From: Macrococcoides bohemicum
GTDB lineage: Bacteria > Bacillota > Bacilli > Staphylococcales > Staphylococcaceae
Strand: one strand, 5' to 3'
Assembly (NCBI RefSeq): GCF_042658685.1
Contig: NZ_JBHSQY010000001.1
Length of the DNA: 64,000 nt
Below are positions 50,820 to 59,098 of the stretch, piece by piece (positions within the stretch are counted from its first letter, which is position 1; each line of letters begins with the position of its first letter). The notes beneath the pieces were generated by a model, which saw nothing but the letters and a program-made list of their open reading frames with translations, ran no database searches and was not told where the DNA came from. The position numbers and the translations under genes were made by a program.

Positions 50820-51755
50820 ATGGCAAAACAATATATTGGAAATTGGAACAGCGTGCCAGTTTACACAGACTTTTTACCTATTGGAACAAGAAGAACAGGG
50901 CAAAGATTGGATAGTGGGGAACCGGAATTTTCTGTTTTTCACGATACAGGTAATAAAGATACTACAGCTCAACAAAACGTTAATTATTATAAAAACACAC
51001 CAAACGAACCATGGAATTCAGTTTCATCAGCTCAAGTATTTGCCGATGATAAAGAATGCATCATATGTATTCCAGTAACAGAAAAAGCATGGCATGTTCT
51101 TTATAATACACCAACAGATAATGCTTGGTATGGCGATGATGCAAACGATATTGCTTTTGGTATCGAGGTTTGTTATTTTACAGATCGTGAAAGAAGTCTT
51201 AAGTCATTAGACAATGCTTGTCGTGTAATGGCTGCGTTATGTAATTCATGGGGAATTAATCCACGTACACAAATGCCAGGACATCAACAAATTCAATCAG
51301 ATAAAATTGATCCAGGAAACTTATTAGCAGCATGTGGATATGACAGAAATGATATGAGTGTTATTGATAACTTAGTATTAAAATATATGGCAGGTGACAC
51401 ACCTGTTAAAAAGGTAGCGCCTGCACCATCAAAAATTGTAAAAGAATCACCTAAAAAAGTGATTGCTAAAGTTGTTAATATCGATACTAAAAAGTATCGT
51501 GGACGTCGTGAAAAAGCTTACTTCAAAGGTACTATCGACAGCTTAGGTGCAGAAGTGAGAAAGCGAAAAGGCAGTCAAAAGACAGGATTTAAGTTTACTA
51601 ATAAAGCAGGGTACAGTTTAAAAGCAAGTGAAACAGTCTATATTTTCGAGACTCATAACGGTTGGGGGCGAATTTATACAGGCGCTAAAACTGGTAAAGG
51701 TAGTAACGATTGGATTTGGCTTGGGCGTGTTAAAGTTACAGAAGTATTTAAATAG
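50820..51755 (+). CDS. Endolysin: N-acetylmuramoyl-L-alanine amidase with SH3b
   Basis: A 311-aa lysin. The amidase_2 domain (about 25-190) has FSVFHDTGNKD with the first zinc His, then GIEVCYFTDRE and MPGHQQIQSDKIDPGN with the remaining metal ligands. A Lys/Pro linker (about 197-225) leads to an SH3b-like wall-binding domain (about 245-311; YIFETHNGWGRIYTG, WIWLGRVKV). ATG 50820 follows ATGGAGGAG. No CHAP domain is present, unlike many staphylococcal lysins. Confidence 0.93.
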   Translation: MAKQYIGNWNSVPVYTDFLPIGTRRTGQRLDSGEPEFSVFHDTGNKDTTAQQNVNYYKNTPNEPWNSVSSAQVFADDKECIICIPVTEKAWHVLYNTPTDNAWYGDDANDIAFGIEVCYFTDRERSLKSLDNACRVMAALCNSWGINPRTQMPGHQQIQSDKIDPGNLLAACGYDRNDMSVIDNLVLKYMAGDTPVKKVAPAPSKIVKESPKKVIAKVVNIDTKKYRGRREKAYFKGTIDSLGAEVRKRKGSQKTGFKFTNKAGYSLKASETVYIFETHNGWGRIYTGAKTGKGSNDWIWLGRVKVTEVFK

Positions 51756-51765
51756 TATTGTTTTT

Positions 51766-51802
51766 AAGCCCTGCACTTAATTACGAGTGTAGGCTTTTTT
51801 TG
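51766..51802 (+). terminator. Late operon terminator
   Basis: AAGCCCTGCACT and AGTGTAGGCTT form an imperfect stem followed by T7, just after the endolysin. Confidence 0.8.
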
Positions 51803-51848
51803 TATTCGGTCATATACCCGAAGTTTAAAATATTCGGTTAAATAGCCG
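51803..51848. repeat. Tandem TATTCGGT-type direct repeat
   Basis: TATTCGGTCATATACCCG (51803-51820) and TATTCGGTTAAATAGCCG (51831-51848) match at 15 of 18 positions, 28 bp apart. Both contain an inner CGG...CCG. They lie between two terminators; possible regulator site, no direct evidence. Confidence 0.4.
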
Positions 51849-51849
51849 G

Positions 51850-51883
51850 AAAGCACCTCATCTTAATTGATAGGGTGCTTTGG
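51850..51883. terminator. Hairpin between endolysin and minus-strand SGNH gene
   Basis: AAAGCACCT and AGGGTGCTTT pair around CATCTTAATTGAT. It separates the convergent transcripts. Confidence 0.6.
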
Positions 51884-51900
51884 ATTTTAATATATTAATT

Positions 51901-52629
51901 TTAATTTTCTAATGTTTCAGCAATATGTTTTCCAAGCCTCTTGTTTCCTTCATCATTTAAATGATAAGGATCTTTATATAGCTCTTCTTTATCTTGATAG
52001 TTTTCTATGAATGAGTCAAAATCTATTATCTGATATTTTAAATCCTCTTTTTTTACTAAATCTTTTTCTAGTTGATTTCTATAACTTTCAATTACATCTA
52101 CTTTCCCATTGTCAAATATGTATCTATATAAATTGTGCTTCAATGCTGATTTAAAGTTTTCTTTTTCTTCTATTCCGTATTCAGGTATTTCTAATATATA
52201 TGCTTTTTTTCCATATGAATTAATCAGTTCTATCCATTTAATCATATGATATGAATAATAGTCTTTACCTATATGACCAGCAGTATCGTTTACACCAGCA
52301 ATTAAAACAACTTTGCTGATATTCTCGTCTTCTAAAATATTTAAAACTTCTTTGTTTTGATTTTCTTGTAATAATTCTTTAGATTTATATCCGTAATAAC
52401 CTTTGCTTTTAATATCAACATTTTGTTTTAGGTTATTTTTAACAGCTGAATCAAGTTTATTATTGATAACCCAACTATCACCTATAATACCGATATCATC
52501 TTTCTTTATGTCAATATTCTGTTTTTCAATTTTAAAATCATAGAAGTTATGATCTTTATAAATGTAATAACCAACTCCTGAAAATAATAAAAAAATAAAT
52601 AATAAAGTAAATAGTGCAAACTTTTTCAT
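51901..52629 (-). CDS. Prophage SGNH hydrolase with N-terminal membrane anchor
   Basis: A 242-aa protein at the right end of the prophage, on the minus strand. Residues about 4-22 are hydrophobic (KFALFTLLFIFLLFSGVGYY) and would anchor it outside the membrane. The SGNH motifs are complete: block I GIIGDSWVINN (Ser), block III LIAGVNDTAG, and block V KDPYHLNDEG (Asp, His). Block I shares IGDSWV with the phage's own tail esterase. RBS GGGAGG before ATG 52629. It has a private extended -10 promoter, so it can be expressed in the lysogen and perhaps alters the cell surface. Confidence 0.82.
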   Translation of the reverse strand: MKKFALFTLLFIFLLFSGVGYYIYKDHNFYDFKIEKQNIDIKKDDIGIIGDSWVINNKLDSAVKNNLKQNVDIKSKGYYGYKSKELLQENQNKEVLNILEDENISKVVLIAGVNDTAGHIGKDYYSYHMIKWIELINSYGKKAYILEIPEYGIEEKENFKSALKHNLYRYIFDNGKVDVIESYRNQLEKDLVKKEDLKYQIIDFDSFIENYQDKEELYKDPYHLNDEGNKRLGKHIAETLEN

Positions 52630-52684
52630 TAAATAGCCTCCCGATATAAATTTGGATAAAAAATACAACATAAAAATTATATCA
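52630..52684 (-). promoter_or_regulatory. Promoter and leader of the SGNH cargo gene
   Basis: On the minus strand, TGATATAAT (52676-52684) is an extended -10, the same 9-mer as in the leaders of the early minus-strand cargo genes. GGGAGG follows about 40 bp later. Confidence 0.6.
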
Positions 52685-52753
52685 TTATCTTTAAAAAATA
52701 ATTAATTTATTTTATATTATTTGAGTTTCTTCTATATAATATATAGTAATGAG

Positions 52754-52772
52754 TTAAAATCATTTAAAATCA
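52754..52772. repeat. Integrase arm-type repeat (right), paired with 20013-20031
   Basis: TTAAAATCATTTAAAATCA occurs identically at 20013-20031 near attL and here near attR, each inside the prophage. TGGCGAT/TGGCGAC motifs accompany both (20101-20129; 52780-52797). These are candidate arm sites for the integrase. Confidence 0.6.
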
Positions 52773-52837
52773 TAACTTATGGCGATGAAATGGCGATAAA
52801 TAGCTCAACCGCTTGATATTATTGACATCATCACCAT

Positions 52838-52853
52838 CCTCCCAGGACGCTAA
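52838..52853 (+). repeat. attR core of the prophage
   Basis: CCTCCCAGGACGCTAA, an exact copy of the 3' end of tRNA-Arg at 19985-20000. The rest of the tRNA is absent here. Confidence 0.9.
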
Positions 52854-52886
52854 AAAACCGCTAATTTATTTAGCGGTTTTCTTTTT
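52854..52886. terminator. Original tRNA-Arg terminator, now beyond attR
   Basis: AAAACCGCTAA and TTAGCGGTTTT form a stem around ATTTA and are followed by CTTTTT. Before integration it would have directly followed tRNA-Arg; it can also serve the minus-strand sirtuin gene. Confidence 0.75.
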
Positions 52887-53607
52887 GGATTTTTTTAAAT
52901 ATATTACTGATACTGTCTTCAAAAACGATGGCATCTTTTCTTACAGATCTCAGGGGTGTTTTATTGATTACAACGAGATATTTGCCATGAAACAAATCTA
53001 CAAATCCAGCTGCTGGATAAACTGAAAGAGAAGTTCCGGCAACGATCAGCATATCTGCTGAACTGATTGCCTGAATTGCACTTTCTATCGTATTAGCATC
53101 TAGCGCTTCTTCATACATAACGATGTCAGGTCGTACGATGCCACCATCTTTAGGACATCTTGGTATACCCTGCTCATCCAAAGTAAGATCTTCTAGTGAA
53201 TAATTTTCGTTGCATGCTAAGCAATAGTTATTGATCACTGTCCCGTGTAATTCAAGCACTTTTGATGAACCTGCGAGTTGGTGTAATCCATCGATATTTT
53301 GAGTGACGACAGTTACGTCTTTACCGCTATCTTCAAGTGTTCGGAGGAAAGTATGTGCAAGGTTCGGTTGTGCATCAGCATATACTAATTTATCGAAGTG
53401 AAAATCAAAGTATTGTTTAGGGTATCGTTTAAAGAATGAATGAGAAATAATTTGTTCAGGTGAAAATTCTGAATTAGTTTCCTGCATAAATATTCCATTA
53501 GCAGATCTGAAGTCTGGTATGCCACTTTCAGTTGATACGCCAGCTCCTCCGAAGAAAACGATTTTTTTACTATCATTTAATGCTTGTTTAAATTGTTGGA
53601 TACGCAT
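52870..53607 (-). CDS. Sir2-family NAD-dependent deacylase
   Basis: A 245-aa sirtuin that removes acyl groups from lysine with NAD. It has the motifs GGAGVSTESGIPDFRS, TQNIDGLHQ, ELHGT, RPDIVMYEE and VAGTSLSVYPAAGF. The zinc site shows only three Cys: CLAC and then RCPKDGG, where CPxC would normally give the fourth ligand. It runs towards the prophage, ending near the tRNA terminator; RBS AAAGGAG lies before ATG 53607. Confidence 0.92.
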   Translation of the reverse strand: MRIQQFKQALNDSKKIVFFGGAGVSTESGIPDFRSANGIFMQETNSEFSPEQIISHSFFKRYPKQYFDFHFDKLVYADAQPNLAHTFLRTLEDSGKDVTVVTQNIDGLHQLAGSSKVLELHGTVINNYCLACNENYSLEDLTLDEQGIPRCPKDGGIVRPDIVMYEEALDANTIESAIQAISSADMLIVAGTSLSVYPAAGFVDLFHGKYLVVINKTPLRSVRKDAIVFEDSISNIFKKIQKENR

Positions 53608-53815
53608 TATTCTTCTCCTTTCGTCAATATATTAAGTTTATCATGACGCGTCATTGTGCTCAATTTTGCAACTTTGTATGAATTCAGATATAATCAACAT
53701 TTGTGAGTTTAGTAATCGTTTCGAAATGTTATCTCATTATAATAGGCATAAATATATTTGAGTTAGCATAGAAATTTGGTTAAAATTTAACTAAGACAGA
53801 TTTAAGGAGTATTGT

Positions 53816-54436
53816 ATGAATAAATTTGATGAACAAATAATAGTGGTGAATCGTGAAACCATCTTTAATCATGAGAAAAATCATTTTAATGGCTTTATTT
53901 CTATAGAAGATCAAAAGGCGTTAGAAATTTATGAAACACTATCTAAATACGAAGTGAAACGTCGCGGTGATATGGAAGAGGATCCTTCATATAAACAATT
54001 GATTTCATATTGTATCCTCGAAAATGAAAACGATGAGATATTAGTATATGAACGTTTAACAGGTGGTGGTGAAGCGCGTCTTCATGGATTAAGCTCAATT
54101 GGTATCGGCGGTCATATGAATCAGCTAGATGATACTCAGATTGAAGGGGTGTTACTAGATAATGCTGCACGTGAATTAGAAGAAGAAGTAGGCGTTAAAG
54201 ATGTTAACCCACTAAATTTAAATTTAATCGGTTTTATTAACGATGATGACAATGAAGTAGGCCGTGTACATATCGGTTTAGTATTTAAACTAAAGGTTAA
54301 GGCGTCTGAAGTTTATGTGAATGAAACAGATACTTTAAAGATAGAATGGAAACCGGAAAATACTTTAATGCAGGGTGCTGAATATGAATCATGGTCACGC
54401 ATTATAATAGAATCTATATATAATGTAGGTCATTAG
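53816..54436 (+). CDS. Nudix-like hydrolase (predicted phosphoesterase)
   Basis: A 206-aa protein with an extended Nudix-like box (IGIGGHMNQLDDTQIEGVLL, then NAARELEEEVGV), preceded by YCILENENDEILVYERL. The RELEEEVG motif holds the metal-binding glutamates. Substrate unknown. RBS AAGGAG. It ends 1 nt before the start of the next gene, so the two form an operon. Confidence 0.8.
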   Translation: MNKFDEQIIVVNRETIFNHEKNHFNGFISIEDQKALEIYETLSKYEVKRRGDMEEDPSYKQLISYCILENENDEILVYERLTGGGEARLHGLSSIGIGGHMNQLDDTQIEGVLLDNAARELEEEVGVKDVNPLNLNLIGFINDDDNEVGRVHIGLVFKLKVKASEVYVNETDTLKIEWKPENTLMQGAEYESWSRIIIESIYNVGH

Positions 54437-54437
54437 T

Positions 54438-55397
54438 ATGTCTGATATTATTATCTTTCCGAAGTTGCAAGGAAATTTAATGAAACAGATAAAAGCAGCA
54501 ATGAAGCGTGCAGATTATGAAACAGCATATGATTTATTCAATGATTATGAAAAGCATTTCGAGTTAACTGAAGACGAGCATCTTATAAAACTGGATTGTC
54601 TTTATCAGTTAGAGAGTTTCCTTGAATTACGTGAAGAATCTAGTATATTGCTTAATCAAGGTCATTACGCATATGCAACAATTGTTCCATATTTTATAGA
54701 AAGTTTATTAAAATTGAAACAATATAAAACGGTGATTGAGTTAATTGAAGGGCTGCGTAGTGAAGATGTTGATCACAAACTGATAGTGTCGCTTATGCCT
54801 TTTTATGATGAGGCGAATCATCAGTTGAATAAAAGAAATGATGCACATTTAAAGTTTATACAGACTTTTAAAGATAATGATTACAATAAGCAACTGGCAT
54901 TGATCATGGAATTAATAGAATCTGAAGATTTCCGTTTTCAGTTGAGCTTTGTTCAGCTGTTAGAATATAATGAAATACATCCTGTAATTAGCAGTATGAT
55001 GATAGAGTATTTATTGTTATCAAACTTTAAGGGTGAAGTTAAATTTTCTAAGCTTAATATTGATACTAGAGTCAATGTTTCGAATTTAAACACGATGGTC
55101 CATTCATCATTCATGTCTGAAGTTGTTGGTGAAGTTAAAGCATACTATGAGAACAATAGTCCGAATATCGTTGAAGTTATTGTAGAAACGATGAAATTAC
55201 ACAATGCTGTGATGCATCCAATTCATTTTCAGACATATTTTAATAGCAATTCACAAACTGTGGCCGATGCATATATAGTGATGTTTAATAGACTATTTAA
55301 TATTGAAGACAGTGCGATAGAATTGTCTGATACACAAGTTGAAGATATAATTGAAGCTATTAATTTACTGGAAAATTATAATATGATACATGAATAG
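54438..55397 (+). CDS. TPR-like helical protein upstream of tig
   Basis: A 319-aa helical repeat protein (MKRADYETAYDLFNDYEKHF, LDCLYQLESFLELREESSIL, ESLLKLKQYKTVIELIEGLR), consistent with TPR-type hairpins. A TPR protein next to tig (ysoA) occurs in B. subtilis, so a conserved partner is plausible. No catalytic motif is seen. Confidence 0.72.
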   Translation: MSDIIIFPKLQGNLMKQIKAAMKRADYETAYDLFNDYEKHFELTEDEHLIKLDCLYQLESFLELREESSILLNQGHYAYATIVPYFIESLLKLKQYKTVIELIEGLRSEDVDHKLIVSLMPFYDEANHQLNKRNDAHLKFIQTFKDNDYNKQLALIMELIESEDFRFQLSFVQLLEYNEIHPVISSMMIEYLLLSNFKGEVKFSKLNIDTRVNVSNLNTMVHSSFMSEVVGEVKAYYENNSPNIVEVIVETMKLHNAVMHPIHFQTYFNSNSQTVADAYIVMFNRLFNIEDSAIELSDTQVEDIIEAINLLENYNMIHE

Positions 55398-55483
55398 ATA
55401 TATAGATAGATGTAAGTATTATTATGCTATTGATAAAAAAATATAAAAAATGATATTATAATTTGTAATTTCAGCTAAAAATG

Positions 55484-55511
55484 TTGAAGCAAGATGGTTA
55501 TATGCTATAAT
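55484..55511 (+). promoter_or_regulatory. Promoter of tig
   Basis: TTGAAG at 55484-55489 and TATAAT at 55506-55511, spaced 16 bp. Confidence 0.65.
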
Positions 55512-55554
55512 TAATGAGTTGAAAAAATTTTAGAAAAACGTGGAGGAATTACAC

Positions 55555-56838
55555 ATGTCAGCAAAATGGGAAAAACAAGAAGGTAATGAAGGATTATTAA
55601 CAGTAACAGTTCCTGAAGAGGAAGTTAAAGCTGGATTAGATAAAGCATTCGCTAAAGTTGTTAAACAAGTTAACGTACCAGGTTTCCGTAAAGGTAAAAT
55701 GCCTCGTCAAATGTTCGAACAACGTTTCGGTGTTGAATCATTATTCCAGGATGCATTAGATATCATCTTACCGGATGCATATGCTAACGCAATCGATGAA
55801 GTAGGTATCAACCCAGTCGATCGTCCTGAAATTGATGTAGAACAAATGGAAAAAGGTAAAGAATTAATCTTTACTGCTAAAGTTACTGTAGAACCTGAAG
55901 TTGAATTAGGTGATTACAAAGGTCTTGAAGTAGAAAAATTTGAGTCTGAAGTAACTGAAGAAGAATTAAATGAAGCGATCAATGCTGATTTAGCACGTAA
56001 AGCTGAATTAGTTGTTAAAGAAGAAGGCGAAGTTGCTGAAGGCGACGTTGTTAACTTAGACTTTGATGGTTATGTTAATGATGAAGCATTTGAAGGCGGA
56101 AAAGCTGAAGGATACGATTTAGAAATCGGTTCAGGTCAATTTATTCCTGGATTCGAAGAGCAATTAGTTGGAATGAAAGTTGGCGATGAAAAAGACGTTA
56201 ACGTTACATTCCCTGAAGAATACCATGCTGAAGAATTAGCAGGTAAAGAAGCTGTATTTAAAGTGAAGATCAACGAAGTTAAATCTAAAGAAGTACCTGA
56301 ATTAGACGATGAAATGGCTAAAGAATTAGATGAGTCAGTTGATTCAGTTGATGCTTACAAAACTAAATATAAAGCAGATTTAGAAGAACAAAAGAAATTA
56401 CAAGCTGAAAACGATACGAAAGAAAGCTTAGTAATGCAAGCAGTTGAAAATGCTAAAGTAGATATCCCTGAAGCAATGATCAACACAGAATTAGATCGTA
56501 TGATGCAAGAATTTGAACAACGTATTGCACAACAAGGTTTAAATTTAGAATTATACTTCCAGTTCTCAGGTCAAACTGAAGAGCAATTAAAAGAGAGCAT
56601 GAAAGCTGATGCTGAACAACGTGTTAAAACGAACTTAACTTTAGCTGCGATTGCTAATGCTGAAAATATTGAAGTAAGTGACGCTGATGTTGACGCTGAA
56701 TTATCAAAAATGAGCGAACAATTCGGTATGTCAGTTGAAGATATTAAAGCTGCTTTAGGTAATGGTGCAATCTTAAAAGACGATCTTCGTATCCAAAAAG
56801 CAATTGACGTTTTAGTTTCTGAATCTAAAACTAAATAA
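55555..56838 (+). CDS. tig: Trigger factor
   Basis: The ribosome-bound chaperone that first meets nascent chains (427 aa). The ribosome-binding signature is VNVPGFRKGKMPR near residue 40. The FKBP-type prolyl isomerase domain spans about 150-245 (GDVVNLDFDGYVNDEAFEGG). The C-terminal helical arms follow. ATG 55555 is set by GGAGGA 8 nt upstream; the GTG at 55540 lies on that site. Its own promoter and terminator enclose it. Confidence 0.96.
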   Translation: MSAKWEKQEGNEGLLTVTVPEEEVKAGLDKAFAKVVKQVNVPGFRKGKMPRQMFEQRFGVESLFQDALDIILPDAYANAIDEVGINPVDRPEIDVEQMEKGKELIFTAKVTVEPEVELGDYKGLEVEKFESEVTEEELNEAINADLARKAELVVKEEGEVAEGDVVNLDFDGYVNDEAFEGGKAEGYDLEIGSGQFIPGFEEQLVGMKVGDEKDVNVTFPEEYHAEELAGKEAVFKVKINEVKSKEVPELDDEMAKELDESVDSVDAYKTKYKADLEEQKKLQAENDTKESLVMQAVENAKVDIPEAMINTELDRMMQEFEQRIAQQGLNLELYFQFSGQTEEQLKESMKADAEQRVKTNLTLAAIANAENIEVSDADVDAELSKMSEQFGMSVEDIKAALGNGAILKDDLRIQKAIDVLVSESKTK

Positions 56839-56878
56839 TAAGTAGTATTGTATAAAGTTTAACTATCAATATAATCAG

Positions 56879-56931
56879 AAACCGAACAAACCGTAAAATC
56901 GCTTTTGATTTTTATGTTTGTTCGGTTTTGT
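56879..56931 (+). terminator. Terminator of tig
   Basis: AACCGAACAAAC and GTTTGTTCGGTT form a 12-bp stem with a 25-nt loop that can fold further, followed by TTGTT. Confidence 0.75.
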
Positions 56932-56994
56932 TATGATAATAATTAGTTTAATCTATAGATATTTAAAAAGCAGATGATTTTTAGAATTAAAAGT

Positions 56995-57023
56995 TTGCAA
57001 ACAACAGGAAACTTTAGTATATT
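56995..57023 (+). promoter_or_regulatory. Promoter of clpX
   Basis: TTGCAA at 56995-57000 and TATATT at 57018-57023 with exact 17-bp spacing. Confidence 0.6.
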
Positions 57024-57047
57024 CTTTAAAAGATAGGGGTGTTAAGT

Positions 57048-58304
57048 GTGTCTAAATTTAATGAAGAAGAGAACTTAAAATGCTCATTCTGTGGTAAGGA
57101 TCAAGATCAGGTTAAGAAACTTGTAGCAGGTAGTGGTGTATACATTTGTAACGAATGTATCGAATTATGTTCTGAAATCGTTGCTGAAGAACTTAAAACG
57201 ATTGAACATGAAGAAATCACTGAAATTCCTAAACCACATGAAATGTTAGCTTTATTAGATGAATATGTAATTGGGCAGACAAAAGCGAAAAAAGCGCTGT
57301 CTGTTGCAGTATATAATCATTATAAACGTATTTTTAAACCGATGGATGAAGAAGAAGTGGAGTTACAAAAAAGTAATATCGCTTTAATTGGTCCAACGGG
57401 TTCAGGTAAAACGTTACTTGCACAAACTTTAGCACGTTCATTAAATGTACCATTTGCAATTGCAGATGCAACAAGTTTAACAGAAGCGGGTTATGTAGGT
57501 GAAGACGTTGAAAATATTTTACTCCGTTTAATTCAGGCGGCTGATTTTGATATTGAACGTGCTGAAAAAGGGATAATCTATGTCGATGAAATCGATAAGA
57601 TTGCACGTAAATCAGAAAATACATCGATTACGCGTGATGTAAGTGGTGAAGGTGTGCAACAAGCATTACTTAAAATTTTAGAAGGTACTGTTGCAAGCGT
57701 TCCGCCACAAGGGGGTAGAAAACACCCTAACCAGGAGTTTATCCAGATTGATACGACGAATATTCTATTTATTTTAGGTGGAGCGTTTGATGGTATTGAT
57801 GAAGTGATTAAACGTCGTCTTGGTGAAAAAGTAATTGGATTTACTGGAATTAAAGAGAAAGATTTTGATGATGCGACGCTTTTATCTCAAATTAAACCAG
57901 AAGATTTGCAAAGCTATGGGTTGATACCGGAATTTATCGGTCGTATTCCTGTAGTAGCTAACCTGGAACAACTTGATGTAGAAGCACTGAAAAGCATTTT
58001 AACTCAACCTAAGAACGCATTAGTGAAACAATATACTAAAATGCTTGCTTTAGATGAAGTTGAATTAGCGTTTACTGAGGGAGCTTTAACAGCGATTAGT
58101 CAGTTAGCAATTGAAAGAAAAACAGGTGCTCGTGGATTACGTTCAATTATTGAAGAGTCTATGATGGACGTAATGTTTGATATTCCTTCACTAGAAAATG
58201 TTAAACGCGTTGTTATTACAGAAGCTGCTATAAAAGATAATGCTGTACCAGAAATGTATGATGCAGATAATAATTTAATTAATGATATTGTAACTTCAGC
58301 ATAA
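57048..58304 (+). CDS. clpX: ATP-dependent Clp protease ATP-binding subunit ClpX
   Basis: A 418-aa unfoldase that feeds proteins to ClpP. The N-terminal zinc domain CSFCGKDQDQVKKL ... CNECIELC is followed by the AAA+ core with Walker A GPTGSGKT, Walker B IIYVDEID, the GYVGEDVENIL pore region and the IGF-type ClpP loop (KVIGFTGI). Start at GTG 57048, after TAGGGGTG. Neighbours tig and engB are standard. Confidence 0.97.
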   Translation: MSKFNEEENLKCSFCGKDQDQVKKLVAGSGVYICNECIELCSEIVAEELKTIEHEEITEIPKPHEMLALLDEYVIGQTKAKKALSVAVYNHYKRIFKPMDEEEVELQKSNIALIGPTGSGKTLLAQTLARSLNVPFAIADATSLTEAGYVGEDVENILLRLIQAADFDIERAEKGIIYVDEIDKIARKSENTSITRDVSGEGVQQALLKILEGTVASVPPQGGRKHPNQEFIQIDTTNILFILGGAFDGIDEVIKRRLGEKVIGFTGIKEKDFDDATLLSQIKPEDLQSYGLIPEFIGRIPVVANLEQLDVEALKSILTQPKNALVKQYTKMLALDEVELAFTEGALTAISQLAIERKTGARGLRSIIEESMMDVMFDIPSLENVKRVVITEAAIKDNAVPEMYDADNNLINDIVTSA

Positions 58305-58332
58305 AACCTGCCTTTATGGCGGGTTTTTTACT
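58305..58332 (+). terminator. Terminator of clpX
   Basis: AAACCTGCC and GGCGGGTTT pair around TTTAT and are followed by T5. Confidence 0.88.
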
Positions 58333-58410
58333 ATTTATATATCAATTATCATATATTTATTAAAAAATCGTGTATAATAGTAAGACGTAAATGAAGAACA
58401 GGAGAAAGTC

Positions 58411-59001
58411 ATGAATATAAATCCAAATAATGTAGAAATATTAATTAGCGCAGTAAAACCTGAACAGTATCCAGATACAGGTTTACCGGAAGTTGCTTTA
58501 GCAGGACGTTCTAATGTGGGGAAATCATCTTTTATTAATACGATGATTGGCCGTAAGAGCATGGCACGTATTTCTTCGAAACCAGGTAAGACACAGACAT
58601 TAAATTTCTTTAAGATTGATGACAAATTAGTCTTTGTTGATGTACCGGGATATGGGTATGCAAAAGTTTCTAAAACAGAGCGTGAACGATGGGGAAAGAT
58701 GATTGAGACATATATAACGATGCGCGAGTCTTTAGCGGTAGTGATTCAACTTGTTGATATACGTCATAACCCTAGTGAAGATGACAGATTGATGTACGAC
58801 TTTTTAAAACATTACGAAATACCAACAATCGTTATTGCCACGAAAGAGGATAAGATTCCTAAAGGTAAGGTTCAAAAACATCTAAAAATAATTAAACAAG
58901 ATCTTGATATGGATCCGGATGATACACTCATCAGCTATTCTTCATTGAGTAATGCTAAGAATGATTTAATCCTTAATGCAATTGATAAGTACTTAAAATA
59001 A
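58411..59001 (+). CDS. engB: Ribosome biogenesis GTPase YsxC/EngB
   Basis: A 196-aa GTPase needed for 50S ribosome assembly. P-loop GRSNVGKSSFIN, the switch region KPGKTQTLNFF, G3 DVPGYGYAK and G4 TKEDK (in VIATKEDKIPKG) are all visible, with SYSSLSNAKND at G5. Length is normal. ACAGGAGAAAG precedes the ATG. Confidence 0.96.
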   Translation: MNINPNNVEILISAVKPEQYPDTGLPEVALAGRSNVGKSSFINTMIGRKSMARISSKPGKTQTLNFFKIDDKLVFVDVPGYGYAKVSKTERERWGKMIETYITMRESLAVVIQLVDIRHNPSEDDRLMYDFLKHYEIPTIVIATKEDKIPKGKVQKHLKIIKQDLDMDPDDTLISYSSLSNAKNDLILNAIDKYLK

Positions 59002-59098
59002 TTTGTGAAATTTTAATGACGAATATTTATATAGAGTAAATAAAATATAAAAGAAATGTTAATATAGAAGTAATGGCAAAAAAATGGGGGCGGAATAC

